Assembly: GCF_001942465.1 (NCBI RefSeq)
Contig: NZ_MKJY01000366.1
Coordinates: forward strand, 1 to 51,178
Source: Actinomadura sp. CNU-125
Lineage (GTDB): Bacteria > Actinomycetota > Actinomycetes > Streptosporangiales > Streptosporangiaceae
Direction of reading: 5' to 3'
DNA: 51,178 nt
Positions within the stretch are counted from its first letter, which is position 1. Each line of letters starts with the position of its first letter. This document shows positions 25,717 through 34,867 of the stretch, piece by piece. The notes under the pieces were generated by a model that saw only the letters and a program-made list of their open reading frames with translations, was not told the origin of the DNA and searched no databases. Position numbers and translations under genes: made by a program.

Positions 25717-27087
25717 ATGAGCACGGACGAGTCCCCGACCGCGGACGCGGAACGGGAGAAGCACACCATCGAGCTGGACCGGCACTCCACCCGCTACCGC
25801 ACCGAGTTCGAGCAGCTGACGGACGAACTCCACGCCAAGTGCCCGGTGGCCTGGAACGACACCCACGGCGGGTACTGGTTCGCCAGCGGCAACAAGGAAC
25901 TGTTCGACCTCGCCCGGCGCGCCGACGTGCTCTCCAACGAGCACGACGTCGCGGGCACCAAGCGCGGCTATCGCGGGATCAGCATCCCGCCGTCGACCGG
26001 GGAGCACCGGATCCAGGGCGGCTTCCTGGAGATGGACCCGCCGGAACAGCGCCACTACCGGCAGGCGCTGAACCCCTACCTCTCCCCGGCGGCGGTCGCG
26101 CGCTGGAAACCGGTGATGGACGAGCTGACCCGCGCCTGCCTCGACGAGCGGATCGAGAGCGGCCGGATCGACTTCGTCGACGACCTCGCCAACATCGTTC
26201 CGGCCGTCCTGACCCTGGCGCTGCTCGGCATGCCGCTGACGGACTGGGACGTCTACTGCGAGCCCATCCACGCCGCCGTCTACACCCCGCCCGGCTCCCC
26301 GGACCATCCCCGCGTGCAGGAACTCCAGGTCCGCATGGGCATGCACCTGCTGGAGAACATCACCGAGATCCGGGCGAACCCCCGCCCCGGCCTCATCAAC
26401 GCGCTGATCAACGCCGAGATCAACGGCTACCGCCCCGACGACATGGAGATCGTCGGTGTCGTGATGCTGCTCGTCGGCGGCGGCTTCGACACCACCACCG
26501 CGCTGACGGCGCACTCCCTGGAATGGCTGTCGGAGCATCCCGGCGAACGCGAGCGGCTCAGCCGCGAGCGCGACACGCTGCTCAACAGCGCCACCGAGGA
26601 GTTCCTGCGCTTCTTCACCCCCGCGCAGGGCGACGGCCGCACCGTCTCCCAGGACTGCGAGATCAACGGTACGCGGTTCAAGGAGGGCGACCGGCTCTGG
26701 CTGTCCTGGGCGATGGCGAACCGGGACGAGCAGGTCTTCGACGCCCCGCACCGCATCAGGCTCGACCGGTCCGGGAACCGGCACAGCAGCTTCGGCCTCG
26801 GCATCCACCGCTGCATCGGCTCCAACGTGGCGCGCGCCGCGTTCAAGACCATGCTCACCGCCGTCCTGGACCGCATGCCCGACTTCGCCTGCGACCCGGA
26901 CGGCGCCGAGCACTACGACTCGACGGGCGTCATCAACGGCATGAAGAAACTGCCCGCCGCCTTCACGCCGGGCGAGCGGCTCGGCCCCGGCCTCGACGAG
27001 ACGATCGCGCGCATGCAGCGCGTCTGCGACGAGCAGGGCCTGGCCGAACCGGTGACCGTCCGCAAGACCGGAGCGAAGCTCGACTGA
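25717..27087 (+). CDS. Cytochrome P450
   Basis: A 456-residue soluble bacterial P450. The I-helix oxygen-activation motif is LVGGGFDTTTA (residues 252-262; Gly-Phe-Asp-Thr-Thr), the ExxR pair is Glu295/Arg298, and the heme ligand is Cys366 in FGLGIHRCIG. It needs electrons from a ferredoxin and reductase; a ferredoxin-reductase-like gene is at 29228, but no ferredoxin gene is visible. It lies 56 bases after the aldehyde dehydrogenase and likely hydroxylates the pathway substrate. Confidence 0.92.
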   Translation: MSTDESPTADAEREKHTIELDRHSTRYRTEFEQLTDELHAKCPVAWNDTHGGYWFASGNKELFDLARRADVLSNEHDVAGTKRGYRGISIPPSTGEHRIQGGFLEMDPPEQRHYRQALNPYLSPAAVARWKPVMDELTRACLDERIESGRIDFVDDLANIVPAVLTLALLGMPLTDWDVYCEPIHAAVYTPPGSPDHPRVQELQVRMGMHLLENITEIRANPRPGLINALINAEINGYRPDDMEIVGVVMLLVGGGFDTTTALTAHSLEWLSEHPGERERLSRERDTLLNSATEEFLRFFTPAQGDGRTVSQDCEINGTRFKEGDRLWLSWAMANRDEQVFDAPHRIRLDRSGNRHSSFGLGIHRCIGSNVARAAFKTMLTAVLDRMPDFACDPDGAEHYDSTGVINGMKKLPAAFTPGERLGPGLDETIARMQRVCDEQGLAEPVTVRKTGAKLD

Positions 27088-27134
27088 CGGGACCCCGGGT
27101 GCGCGCACGGTAAAGCCCGAATGCTAAGAAGTCT

Positions 27135-28622
27135 ATGGAAACGTCGATCGGAGTCAGTGTGCGCGACGGGGATACCCTCTTCATCGACGGCAAGTGGCAC
27201 GCGGCCGACGACGGACGGACGTTCGCGGTGGCCGATCCGGCCACGGGAACGCCCGTCGGCCGTGCCGCCGACGCCGGACCCGCGGAGACCGACCGGGCGA
27301 TCGCGGCGGCCGCGGCGGCGTTCGGGCCGTGGAGCCGCGAGACCGCCTACCGGCGCGCGGACGTCCTGTGGCGCGCCCACGCCCTGATGACCGAGCGGGC
27401 CGAGGACCTCGCGGCGCTCATGACCCGGGAACAGGGCAAGCCGCTCAAGGCCGCCCGCAACGAGGTGCGTTACGCGGCCGACTTCCTGAGCTGGTTCGCG
27501 GAGGAGGCGAAACGGGTCTACGGCGGTTCCGTGCCGTCCGGACGCGCCGACCAGCGGCTGTCGATCCTGCGGCAGCCCGTCGGCGTCGTCGCGGGGATCA
27601 CCCCGTGGAACTACCCGATCTCGATGATCACGCGGAAAGTGGCGCCCGCGCTGGCCGCGGGCTGCACGATCGTCCTCAAACCGGCGGAGCAGACCCCGCT
27701 GTGCGCGGTCGCGGTGTTCGAGCTGCTGGCGGAGGCGGGGCTGCCGCCCGGTGCGGCGAACCTGGTCACCACGAGCCGTCCCGGCCCGGTCGGGGAGCGG
27801 CTCCTGGACGCGCCCGCCGTGCGCAAGCTGACCTTCACCGGCTCCACGGACGTCGGCAAGGAGCTGGCGGCGCGCGCGGCGGCCACGATGAAGCGGGTCT
27901 CGATGGAACTCGGCGGGCACGCGCCGATGATCGTGATGGACGACGCCGACCCCGTCCACGCCGCCAAGGGCGCCGCGCTGGTGAAGTTCCTCAACACCGG
28001 CCAGGCGTGCATCAGCCCGAACCGGATCTTCGTCCACCGCCCGATCCTCGACGCGTTCACGGACGCGCTCGTCTCCCGCGTCGGCGCCCTGGTCGCCGGG
28101 CCCGGGGACCGGCCGGGCGTGACCGTCGGCCCGCTGGTCGACGACGCCGCCCTGGCCAAGGTGACCGCCCAGGTCGAGGACGCCGTCGCCAAGGGCGCGC
28201 GGCCGCTGGCCGGGGGAGAGCGGCTGACCGGGGACGGTCTCGCGGCCGGCCGGTTCTTCGCCCCCACGGTCCTCGCCGACGTCGACGAGTCGATGCGGAT
28301 CTACCGCGAGGAGACGTTCGGTCCCGTCGCCGCGATCGTCCCGTTCGACACCGAGGACGAGGCCGTGCGCCGCGCCAACGACACCGAGTACGGGCTGGCG
28401 TCCTACGTGTACACCAACGACATGGGACGCGCCGTGCGCGTGTCCGAGGCGCTGCGGTTCGGGATCGTCGGGGTAAACGACATCAATCCCACCGCGGCCG
28501 CCGCGCCGTTCGGCGGGGTCGGGATGAGCGGCCTCGGCCGCGAAGGCGGCCCGCAGGGAATCGACGAGTACCTCGATGTGAAGCTTGTCGGGCTCGCCGT
28601 CCCCCGATCCGGCCGGGATTGA
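27135..28622 (+). CDS. Aldehyde dehydrogenase, succinate-semialdehyde dehydrogenase-like
   Basis: A 495-residue enzyme, intact. Asn159 in GITPWNYP, Glu258 in SMELGGHAP and Cys292 in NTGQACISPNR are the catalytic residues; ALMTREQGKPLKAA and PFGGVGMSGLGREGG are typical of the GabD-like branch. It differs clearly from the aldehyde dehydrogenase at 24197, so the pathway probably handles two aldehydes, or one acts at the end of the route. The gene follows the P450 by 47 bases. Confidence 0.9.
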   Translation: METSIGVSVRDGDTLFIDGKWHAADDGRTFAVADPATGTPVGRAADAGPAETDRAIAAAAAAFGPWSRETAYRRADVLWRAHALMTERAEDLAALMTREQGKPLKAARNEVRYAADFLSWFAEEAKRVYGGSVPSGRADQRLSILRQPVGVVAGITPWNYPISMITRKVAPALAAGCTIVLKPAEQTPLCAVAVFELLAEAGLPPGAANLVTTSRPGPVGERLLDAPAVRKLTFTGSTDVGKELAARAAATMKRVSMELGGHAPMIVMDDADPVHAAKGAALVKFLNTGQACISPNRIFVHRPILDAFTDALVSRVGALVAGPGDRPGVTVGPLVDDAALAKVTAQVEDAVAKGARPLAGGERLTGDGLAAGRFFAPTVLADVDESMRIYREETFGPVAAIVPFDTEDEAVRRANDTEYGLASYVYTNDMGRAVRVSEALRFGIVGVNDINPTAAAAPFGGVGMSGLGREGGPQGIDEYLDVKLVGLAVPRSGRD

Positions 28623-28654
28623 TCCGCGAGCCGACCGAAGAGAGGAAAACACCG

Positions 28655-29228
28655 GTGCCCCAACAGAACGAGAACCGGCGTGACGGACTGGACCTGGCGC
28701 GGCTGCTGCTGCGCACCGCCGTCGGCGGGACCATGATCGCGCACGGTGTGAAGCACGGCCGTACGCTCGACGGGACGGCGGGCTGGTTCGAGTCGATCGG
28801 CTTCCGGCAGCACCGGCTGCAGGCGCAACTGAGCGCCGCGATCGAGGTCGGGGCCGGGGCGGCGCTGGTCGCGGGCGCCGGTACCCCGCTGGCCGCGTCG
28901 GCCGTCGTGGGGACCATGGGCGTGGCCGCCCGGACCGTGCACCAGCCCAACGGCTTCTTCATCACCGCCGAAGGCTACGAGTACGTCCTGAACCTCGCGG
29001 TCGCCACGACCGCGCTCGCCGCCCTCGGCCCGGGCCGCTACAGCGTCGACTCGGCGCTGGGCCTCGACCGCGGCTGCGCGGCCGCCGCGCCGCCGCCGTG
29101 GCGGCCGGTCGTCGGGCTGGCCGGTGCCGCCGCCCAGCTCGCCGCGTTCTGGCGCCGGCCGCCCCCGCGCCGCCGGTGCCCGCCGAGGAGCCGCGGCCGA
29201 CGGCGACGCCGTCCGGGGGACGCGGTGA
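28655..29228 (+). CDS. DoxX-family membrane protein (C-terminal frame break)
   Basis: About 190 residues with four hydrophobic segments. LDLARLLLRTAVGGTMIAHG at the start and AAIEVGAGAALVAGAGTPLA, then VLNLAVATTALAALGPGRYS, are DoxX features. DoxX proteins are small inner-membrane proteins, often near redox enzymes. The GTG start has GAGAGG upstream. After AAAQLAAFWRRP the frame becomes low-complexity Arg-rich and has no stop; a one-base break near 29165 and the TGA at 29226-29228, which overlaps the next ATG as TGATG, give the likely end. Confidence 0.75.
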
Positions 29229-30415
29229 TGCCCGACCACGTCGTCGTCGTGGGCGCGGGCGTCGGCGCCCTCCGCATGATCGAGCGGCTGCGCGCGGACG
29301 GTCACGAGGGGCGGATCACCCTGATCGGCGCGGAGCGGCACGACCCCTACGACCGCCCGCCGCTGTCCAAGCAGATCCTCACCGGCGACTGGGAACCCGG
29401 ACGGGCGACCCTGCGCGACGGCGCGGGCCTGGCCGAACTGGACGTCACGGCCCGCCTCGGGACCCGCGCGGTCGCGCTGCGCGGCACGACCGTCGAGCTG
29501 GACGACGGCGGCTCGGTCGCCGGCGACGCGGTGGTGCTCGCGACGGCGTCGTCCCCCGCCGCCTGCCCGGCCAGCCGGACGGCGTACCGACCCTGCGCAC
29601 CCTCGACGACACCCTGGCGCTGCGCGAGGCGCTCGACACCGCCCGTTCGCTGATCATCGTCGGGGCGGGCTTCATCGGCGCGGAGGTCGCCTGCGCCGCC
29701 CGCCGCCGCGACATCGCCGTCACGGTGCTGGAGGCGCAGCCCGTCCCCTGCGCCAGGGCGCTGGGCCCGGACGCGGGCGCGCTCGCCGCCCGGCTGTTCA
29801 CCGAGGCGGGCGTCGACCTGCGCTGCGGCACCGGCATCGCCCGGTTCGCCGACGACCGGACCGTCGAGCTGTCCGACGGGACCGTGCTGTCGGCCGACGC
29901 CGTCCTGGTGAGCGTCGGCGCGGCCCCCGACCTCGCCTGGCTCGACGGCGCGGGCCTGACCACCGGGAACGGGCTGGCGTGCGACGAGCAGGGGCCGCGT
30001 GGCCGGCGCGGACGGCGTCTGGGCGCTCGGCGACGCGGCCGCCTGGTGGGATCCCGCGCTCGGGGAGCACCACCGCAGCGAGCACTGGACGACGACGATC
30101 ACCCAGGCGGCGCAGGTGGCCTGCGACATCCTCGGCACCGAGCCGCCCCCGGCGATGCCGCCCTACGTGTGGTCCGACCAGTTCGGCCTCAAGATCCAGA
30201 CGATCGGGCGGACCGGCGCGGCCGACGAGACGGTGGCGCTGCACGGCGCGGGCCTCGACGGCGGCGCCGTCAAGGGCACGGTCGCCGGGTACTTCACCGG
30301 CGGCGCGCTCACCGGCGTCGTCTCGTTCGGCGCGCCCGCGCTCGTCATGCGCTACCGGCCGCTCGTCGCGTCCGGCGCCGACCGGCGGACGGTGCTCGAA
30401 CGGGCGGGCACCTGA
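29228..30415 (+). CDS. FAD/NAD(P)-dependent ferredoxin reductase (two frame breaks)
   Basis: About 395 residues. The FAD loop is VVVVGAGVGALRMIERLR, followed by DPYDRPPLSKQILTGDW, which is diagnostic for ferredoxin/rubredoxin and Rieske-system reductases. The NAD loop is LIIVGAGFIGAEVACAARR, and GVWALGDAAAWWDP is the second FAD motif. The C-terminal FGLKIQTIGRTG is also typical. The frame breaks near 29560-29570 and near 29995. It probably carries electrons from NAD(P)H to a ferredoxin for the P450 at 25717, but no ferredoxin gene is in the window. Confidence 0.85.
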
Positions 30416-30474
30416 CGCGCGCGCCGTCGCCCGGCGGGGCACGCGGAAGCGGGACCGAGAAGAGCGGGATTGCC

Positions 30475-30514
30475 GTGAAGGCCCGCCGTCCACCACCGGA
30501 CGGCGGGCCTTCAC
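30475..30514. terminator. Strong hairpin after the catabolic array
   Basis: A perfect 17-bp stem (30475-30491 with 30498-30514) and a 6-base loop, 60 bases after the ferredoxin reductase stop. There is no T run, which is common for actinobacterial terminators. It closes the 18-30 kb array. Confidence 0.8.
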
Positions 30515-30635
30515 GTCGTCGAGACGGGGCGGTGGATCGCTGCGGAAGCCCCGGTCAGGAAAATGCGTCGACCCCTGAGCGGGTCTTTGAAAGGGTGCAG
30601 AGGCATCACTGTGATGACGTGAAAGGGAACGCCCT

Positions 30636-31046
30636 GTGCCTCGTGCCGTTACGTTGATCCGCTCCGCGTCCCTGTCCGATGTCGCCGAGTACGCCTACGC
30701 GGCCACGGCACCGGCCGAGGCCCGGCTGATCTTCCTGGCCGGGGCGTGCCCACTGAACCGGGACGGCTCGACCGCCGCGATCGGGGACTTCGCCGGGCAG
30801 GCGGCCAAAGCCGTGGAGAACCTGCGGACCGCTCTGGCCGACGCCGGCGCGGAGCTGGAGGACGTCGTCAGCACCCGCGTTCTGGTCGCCTCCCAACGGC
30901 AGGAGGACCTGGTGACGGCATGGGGGGTGGTCCGGGACCGGTTCGGCGGGCACGATGTACCGAGCACGCTCATGGGCGTCACCGTGCTCGGCTACAAGGA
31001 CCAGCTCGTGGAGGTCGAAGCCGTGGCCGCGGTCATCGATTCCTGA
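30636..31046 (+). CDS. RidA-family (YjgF/YER057c) protein
   Basis: A 136-residue protein. RLIFLAGACPLNRDGSTAAIGDFAGQAAKAVENL and a segment around VVSTRVLVASQRQEDLVTAW follow the RidA pattern, with the conserved Arg in STRVLVA near the 3' half. RidA proteins deaminate reactive imines or enamines; divergent members act in catabolic pathways. GTG start with GAAAGGGA upstream. It stands alone after the terminator, and its last 14 bases overlap the convergent LLM gene. Confidence 0.8.
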   Translation: MPRAVTLIRSASLSDVAEYAYAATAPAEARLIFLAGACPLNRDGSTAAIGDFAGQAAKAVENLRTALADAGAELEDVVSTRVLVASQRQEDLVTAWGVVRDRFGGHDVPSTLMGVTVLGYKDQLVEVEAVAAVIDS

Positions 31047-31904
31047 CCACCGGCCGCGTCCCCGGGTGCCGATGAACGCGTCGGCGAACCGGCGCATCCC
31101 GTCCAGTGCCTCCCGCGAACGCGACCAGGGCGACACGATCAGCCGCGTGACGCCCGCCGCGGCGTGGCGCTCGACGTCCTGCGGCCGCTCGATCGCGCCG
31201 CCGGGGAGCGTGACCTCGATCGGCGTCGTGCGTCCCGCGTGCTCGGCCAGCTCGCCGAGCCGGGCCACCGAGGCGGGCAGGTCGTCCAGCGAGTGGTTCA
31301 TCGGCATCCAGGCCGCGCCGACGGTGGCGGCACGGCGCAGCGCGGCCGGCCCGTCGCCGCCGATGTGCAGCGCCGGGCCCGGCCGCTGCACCGGCTTCGG
31401 CTCGAAGGCCAGCGGCCCGAAGTCGAAGAACTCGCCGTGGTGTTCCACGACGTCTTCGCTCCACAGCCGGCGGCAGACCTCCAGGGCCTCGTCCACCCGG
31501 GCCCCGCGGCGGTCGAAGTCGAGCCCCATCGCCTCCCATTCGGAGCGCAGCCAGCTCGCGCCGACGCCGAACGCGAGCCGTCCGCCGGACAGCACGTCCA
31601 CCGTCGCCGCGGCCCGCGCCGTGACGAACGGGTGGCGCAGGCCGACGTTGAACACGCAGGTGCCCAGCCGGATCCGGGTCGTGCGCGCCGCCAGATGGCA
31701 CAGCACGCCCAGCGCGTCGAAGATCGGGACATCGGACGGGATCGGCGGATGGTCCGAGCCGTCGTGCGGGCTCCCGGCCGCGTCGATCGGCACCACCAGG
31801 TGCTCGGGCACCCACAGCGACTCGAACCCGAGCCGGTCCGCCTCCTCGGCCACCTCCCCCCACAGGCCGGGGTTCACGGCTCCCAGGTGCACACCGAAAT
31901 CCAT
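31033..31904 (-). CDS. LLM-class F420-dependent oxidoreductase (frame break at the end)
   Basis: About 290 residues of the luciferase-like family: MDFGVHLGAVNPGLWGEVAE, LGFESLWVPEHLVVP, then the SGGRLAFGVGASWLRSEWEAM segment and PALHIGGDGPAALRRA. The ATG at 31904 has GGGAGG 8 bases upstream. The written frame has no stop before the end of RidA; one more G in the GGGG run near 31065 leads to the TGA at 31033 shortly after ADAFIG, the usual end. F420 use is likely in actinobacteria but not shown. Confidence 0.85.
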
Positions 31905-32009
31905 TCCGACCTCCCGGCGACGCCGCGCGACCGGACGCGCGCGGCGATCGTTCGAAATTATTGCATCTGCCGAACATAGACGTTCCGTCCCGGTGCCGTC
32001 CACCGCCCC

Positions 32010-32045
32010 GCACCGGAGACGCCGCACGGGGCGGCGCCTCCGGTG
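32010..32045 (-). terminator. Hairpin terminator after the MFS gene
   Basis: A 9-bp stem, one mismatch, then a further 6 bp around a 5-base loop (32010-32025 with 32031-32045). It lies 9 bases after the MFS stop (minus strand) and separates that gene from the LLM gene. Confidence 0.75.
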
Positions 32046-32053
32046 CGCGGTCG

Positions 32054-33518
32054 TCAGGCCATCGCCGACTCGGCGTCGACGCCGGACGCCGGGCTCGGGC
32101 CCGTGCCCGTTCGGCGGGCGTTGCCGATGAACGCGGTGAGGAGCAGGGTCGCCACCGCGCAGCCGACGATGAACAGGCAGCCCGCGGTCAGCGCGGTCTC
32201 GGTCGGCAGGTGCGTGCCGGCCGCGGTCCAGGTGGCGAGGATGATCGAGCCGACGGACAGCCCGGCGGCGACCCCGACGTTCAGCACCACCCGGTTCATG
32301 CCGGTGGCGGCGCCCGTCTGCTCGGACGGCACCACCTCGACGATCAGGTTCGGCGTCGCGGAGAAGGCGAACGCGGACCCGATGCTGGTGAGCCCCAGGC
32401 CGATGATCGTGCCCGGCAGGCTCTGCGCCTGGAAGATCCACACGATGGGGCCGACGATGTACAGCACGCCCGCGACCGCCAGCGCCCAGCGGGCGCCGAC
32501 CAGCTGCGCGATCCGTCCGCTGGCCGCCGCCCCGCCGTAGCCGACCACGGCGATGCACAGCATCACCACGCCCGCGCGGGTCCGGCGACAGGCCCATGCC
32601 GACCGGCGCGTTCGCGGGCATCTGCAGGATGATCGGCGCCATGATCGTGGCGGTGCCCTGCCCGCCCATGCCCACCAGGAGCGTCGCCAGCGTGGTCAGC
32701 GCGACCTTGCGGTCGCGGAACTGGCGGACGTCGACGATCGGCTCGCGGACGCGCCGCTCCCACGAGACCCAGGCGACCCAGGCCGCCAGCCCGACCGCGA
32801 TCGACCCGATCACCGACGCGTTCGTCCAGCCCCAGTCGCCGGCCTGGGTGAGGCCGAACAGCACGAAGGCGGTGGCCGGGACGAGGAGCACGGCGCCGAC
32901 CATGTCGATCGACGGACGCGGCCTGAGGCCGGGCGTGCGCGGCAGACCCGCCCACGCGATCAGCGACGCGACGACGCCCATGGCGGTCGCGGCCATGAAC
33001 AGCACGCGCCACCCGCCGTGGTCGAGCAGCACCCCGGCGATCAGACCCCCGGCACCGGCGGAGATCGGGACGATGCCGCCGAGCAGCGCGATCGCGAGCG
33101 GCACCCGCCGCTCCGGCAGCAGTTCGCGCACCAGGCCGAAGGAGATGGGCAGGGCGCCCGCGGCCAGGCCCTGCGCTCCCCGGCCGAGGACCACCATCCA
33201 CAGGTCGGTGGCGAGCACGCTGATCAGCGAGCCGCAGGCCGCCGCCAGGAGCAGCAGCGCGAGGACTTTGCGGCGGCCGAAGATGTCGCCGAGCCGTCCG
33301 CCGGTCGCGGCGAAGGCGGCGCCGACCAGCAGATAGGCGGTGGTGGTCCAGCCCACCGCGGCCGAGTCGGCCTCGAAGACGCGCATGAAGGTCGGGATGG
33401 CCGCGATCGCCATCGCGGTCTCGGTGACGGCGAAGACCTCGATCGCGATCAGCGCGATCAGCACGCGCGTGTGGGCTGGCACTCTCGGCGGGGCGGACGG
33501 GGCGGGTCCGGTGGTCAT
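32054..33518 (-). CDS. MFS drug/metabolite exporter, DHA2-like (one frame break)
   Basis: About 488 residues with roughly 14 transmembrane segments. GGRLGDIFGRRKVLALLLL is the MFS loop 2-3 motif, and WMVVLGRGAQGLAAGALPIS is the motif of the fourth segment in 14-TM exporters of the EmrB/QacA type. The frame breaks near 32575-32590, between VGMGLSP and GVVMLCIAVVGYGG. Proton-driven export of hydrophobic compounds is typical; here it may remove substrates or toxic intermediates. Two palindromes lie upstream at 33754-33773 and 33830-33843. Confidence 0.85.
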
Positions 33519-33753
33519 CGGGTCCTCCAGGGTGGGGTGGGTGGACTCGGCCGTCCGATCGGGAGCATGGGCGAGTCCGGCGCGGCGCTTTCGCCGCCGT
33601 GTGCGAGCCGGGCCCGGTGGGGGCGTGGCCGTGCCCGGGGAGGAGAGCGGGTCGCGGGCGCGGCGGTGCTGCGGCCTCGGACGCGAAGCGCTGGAGAATA
33701 CGGCTGTCGGAGGGATGGCGGCGACCGTGGCCGGGAAAGCCCATCGCCGATGA

Positions 33754-33773
33754 TTTCGACGTCGGTATCGAAA
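33754..33773. promoter_or_regulatory. Inverted repeat TTTCGA-N8-TCGAAA
   Basis: Perfect 6-8-6 inverted repeat about 235 bases upstream of the MFS start. Possible operator of a TetR- or MarR-type regulator; none is encoded next to it. Confidence 0.35.
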
Positions 33774-33829
33774 ATGATGGTGCGCCGACGCCCCGGCGCA
33801 CGTCAAGCCCTATCGGCGCTCAGTTCTCC

Positions 33830-33843
33830 GTACTGACCAGTAC
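33830..33843. promoter_or_regulatory. Inverted repeat GTACTG-N2-CAGTAC
   Basis: Perfect 14-base 6-2-6 repeat in the gap between the enoyl-CoA hydratase end and the MFS gene. The TACTG/CAGTA arms look like TetR operators of actinobacterial exporters. No regulator gene is adjacent. Confidence 0.4.
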
Positions 33844-33965
33844 AATCGCCGCCCGCCACCGTGCTCGACGGCCCGGCCGGCATCCCCGTCGGTGCATCTA
33901 CGCTCGCGGCGAGGCCCCGCCGCCAGGAGGATCCGCGCCGGACGACCGGTACCCGCGGCGCCCGC

Positions 33966-34763
33966 TCAGTGCCCGCGGAACCGCGGGTCTCTGTTCTCGC
34001 GGAAGGCGGCGATGCCCTCGTGGAGGTCGGCCGTGGTCATCGTGACCGGCTGGGCGAGCGCCTCCCACTGGATGGAGGCCTCCAGGCCCGCGGCCGACTG
34101 CTCCAAGCCCGTCTTGGTGAGCCGCAGCGCGATCGGGCCCGCCTCCGCGATCCGGGCGGCGACCGTCAGGGAGTGCGCGAGCGCGTCCTCGGCGACGTCG
34201 TTGACCAAGCCCCACTCCAGCGCCTGCTCCGGCGCGACTTCGCGGCCGGTGTAGAGCATGTCGCGGGCCCGGGTGACGCCGATCGCCTCGGGCAGCAGCC
34301 AGGTCGCGCCCATGCCGCCGTGCGTGGCGAGGTAGAGGAAGGGGGTGCGGAAGCGTGCGCCCGGCCCGGCGAAGCGCAGGTCGCAGGCCAGTGCGAGGCA
34401 GACGCCCGCGCCGACGGCGGGCCCGTTGACCGCGGCGATCACCGGGAAGGGGAGCGTGCGCGGGCGCAGCCAGCTGCGGTAGAACGGCAGCATCCGGTCC
34501 CGGAGGCGGTCGATCGTGATGTCCTCGCCGGTTCCCTGATCGAGCCAGGACAGGTCGGCGCCGGAGCAGAAGGAGCTCGCCTCGCCGGTCACCACGAGGA
34601 CGCGGGTCTCCCGGTCGGCCGCGACCTCGTCCAGGGCGTCGTCCCAGGCCCGGGTCATCTCCTCGGTCATCGCGTTGCGGACGCCCGGCCGGTTCAGCGT
34701 CACCAGCCGGACCCCCGGCCCGGGCCGCGTGAGCACCACCGCGTCGCTGGAGTCGCCCGCCAT
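33966..34763 (-). CDS. Enoyl-CoA hydratase/isomerase
   Basis: A 265-residue crotonase-fold protein. SFCSGADLSWLD and AAVNGPAVGAGVCLALACD form the oxyanion-hole and CoA-binding segments; the loop TPFLYLATHGGMGATWLLP carries GG but the two catalytic Glu of hydratases are not both evident, so an isomerase or other crotonase activity is possible. The ATG at 34763 has AAGGGA 7 bases upstream. It stands as its own transcript, preceded by a hairpin and an inverted repeat at 34816-34867. Confidence 0.88.
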   Translation of the reverse strand: MAGDSSDAVVLTRPGPGVRLVTLNRPGVRNAMTEEMTRAWDDALDEVAADRETRVLVVTGEASSFCSGADLSWLDQGTGEDITIDRLRDRMLPFYRSWLRPRTLPFPVIAAVNGPAVGAGVCLALACDLRFAGPGARFRTPFLYLATHGGMGATWLLPEAIGVTRARDMLYTGREVAPEQALEWGLVNDVAEDALAHSLTVAARIAEAGPIALRLTKTGLEQSAAGLEASIQWEALAQPVTMTTADLHEGIAAFRENRDPRFRGH

Positions 34764-34815
34764 GCAGATCCCTTCGCTCGTCGACCCGCCAACCCTACGG
34801 GAGCGGCTCACGGCC

Positions 34816-34838
34816 GGCTCGCCGCGTCGCGGCGAGCC
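34816..34838. repeat. 23-bp perfect palindrome in the enoyl-CoA hydratase leader
   Basis: GGCTCGCCGCG, one T, then CGCGGCGAGCC: an 11-1-11 inverted repeat 53 bases upstream of the start codon. In RNA it would fold into a strong hairpin in the 5' leader; as DNA it could be a protein site. Confidence 0.5.
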
Positions 34839-34846
34839 ATTATTTC

Positions 34847-34867
34847 GATACATTGACAAACATGTAT
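34847..34867. promoter_or_regulatory. Motif GATACATTGACAA with inverted repeat ATACAT-N8-ATGTAT
   Basis: The 13-mer GATACATTGACAA (34847-34859) is identical to that at 17872-17884. Here it is also part of a perfect 6-8-6 inverted repeat (34848-34867). It sits in the promoter region of the enoyl-CoA hydratase gene, an AT-rich patch. Confidence 0.5.

Larger units (their letters stand above)
33519..33965. other. Non-coding region upstream of the MFS gene
   Basis: About 450 bases with no convincing gene: the open frames are Arg/Gly-rich shadows. It contains two separate perfect inverted repeats (33754-33773 and 33830-33843). Downstream of the enoyl-CoA hydratase stop at 33966 no strong terminator was seen. 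Confidence 0.5.

Noticed and set aside
28655..30415. A DoxX-ferredoxin reductase fusion
   Set aside because: The frame between them is Arg/Pro-rich with no homology, and TGATG at 29226-29230 gives a normal stop-start overlap in a shifted frame.
18007..31046. Biosynthetic gene cluster for a secondary metabolite
   Set aside because: No polyketide synthase, NRPS, terpene cyclase or RiPP precursor is visible; the enzymes are those of acyl-CoA catabolism.
30606..33806. A single 1066-codon open frame on the minus strand
   Set aside because: It only joins the real LLM and MFS genes through intergenic DNA because stop codons are rare at this base composition; the hairpin at 32010-32045 and the separate starts show two genes.
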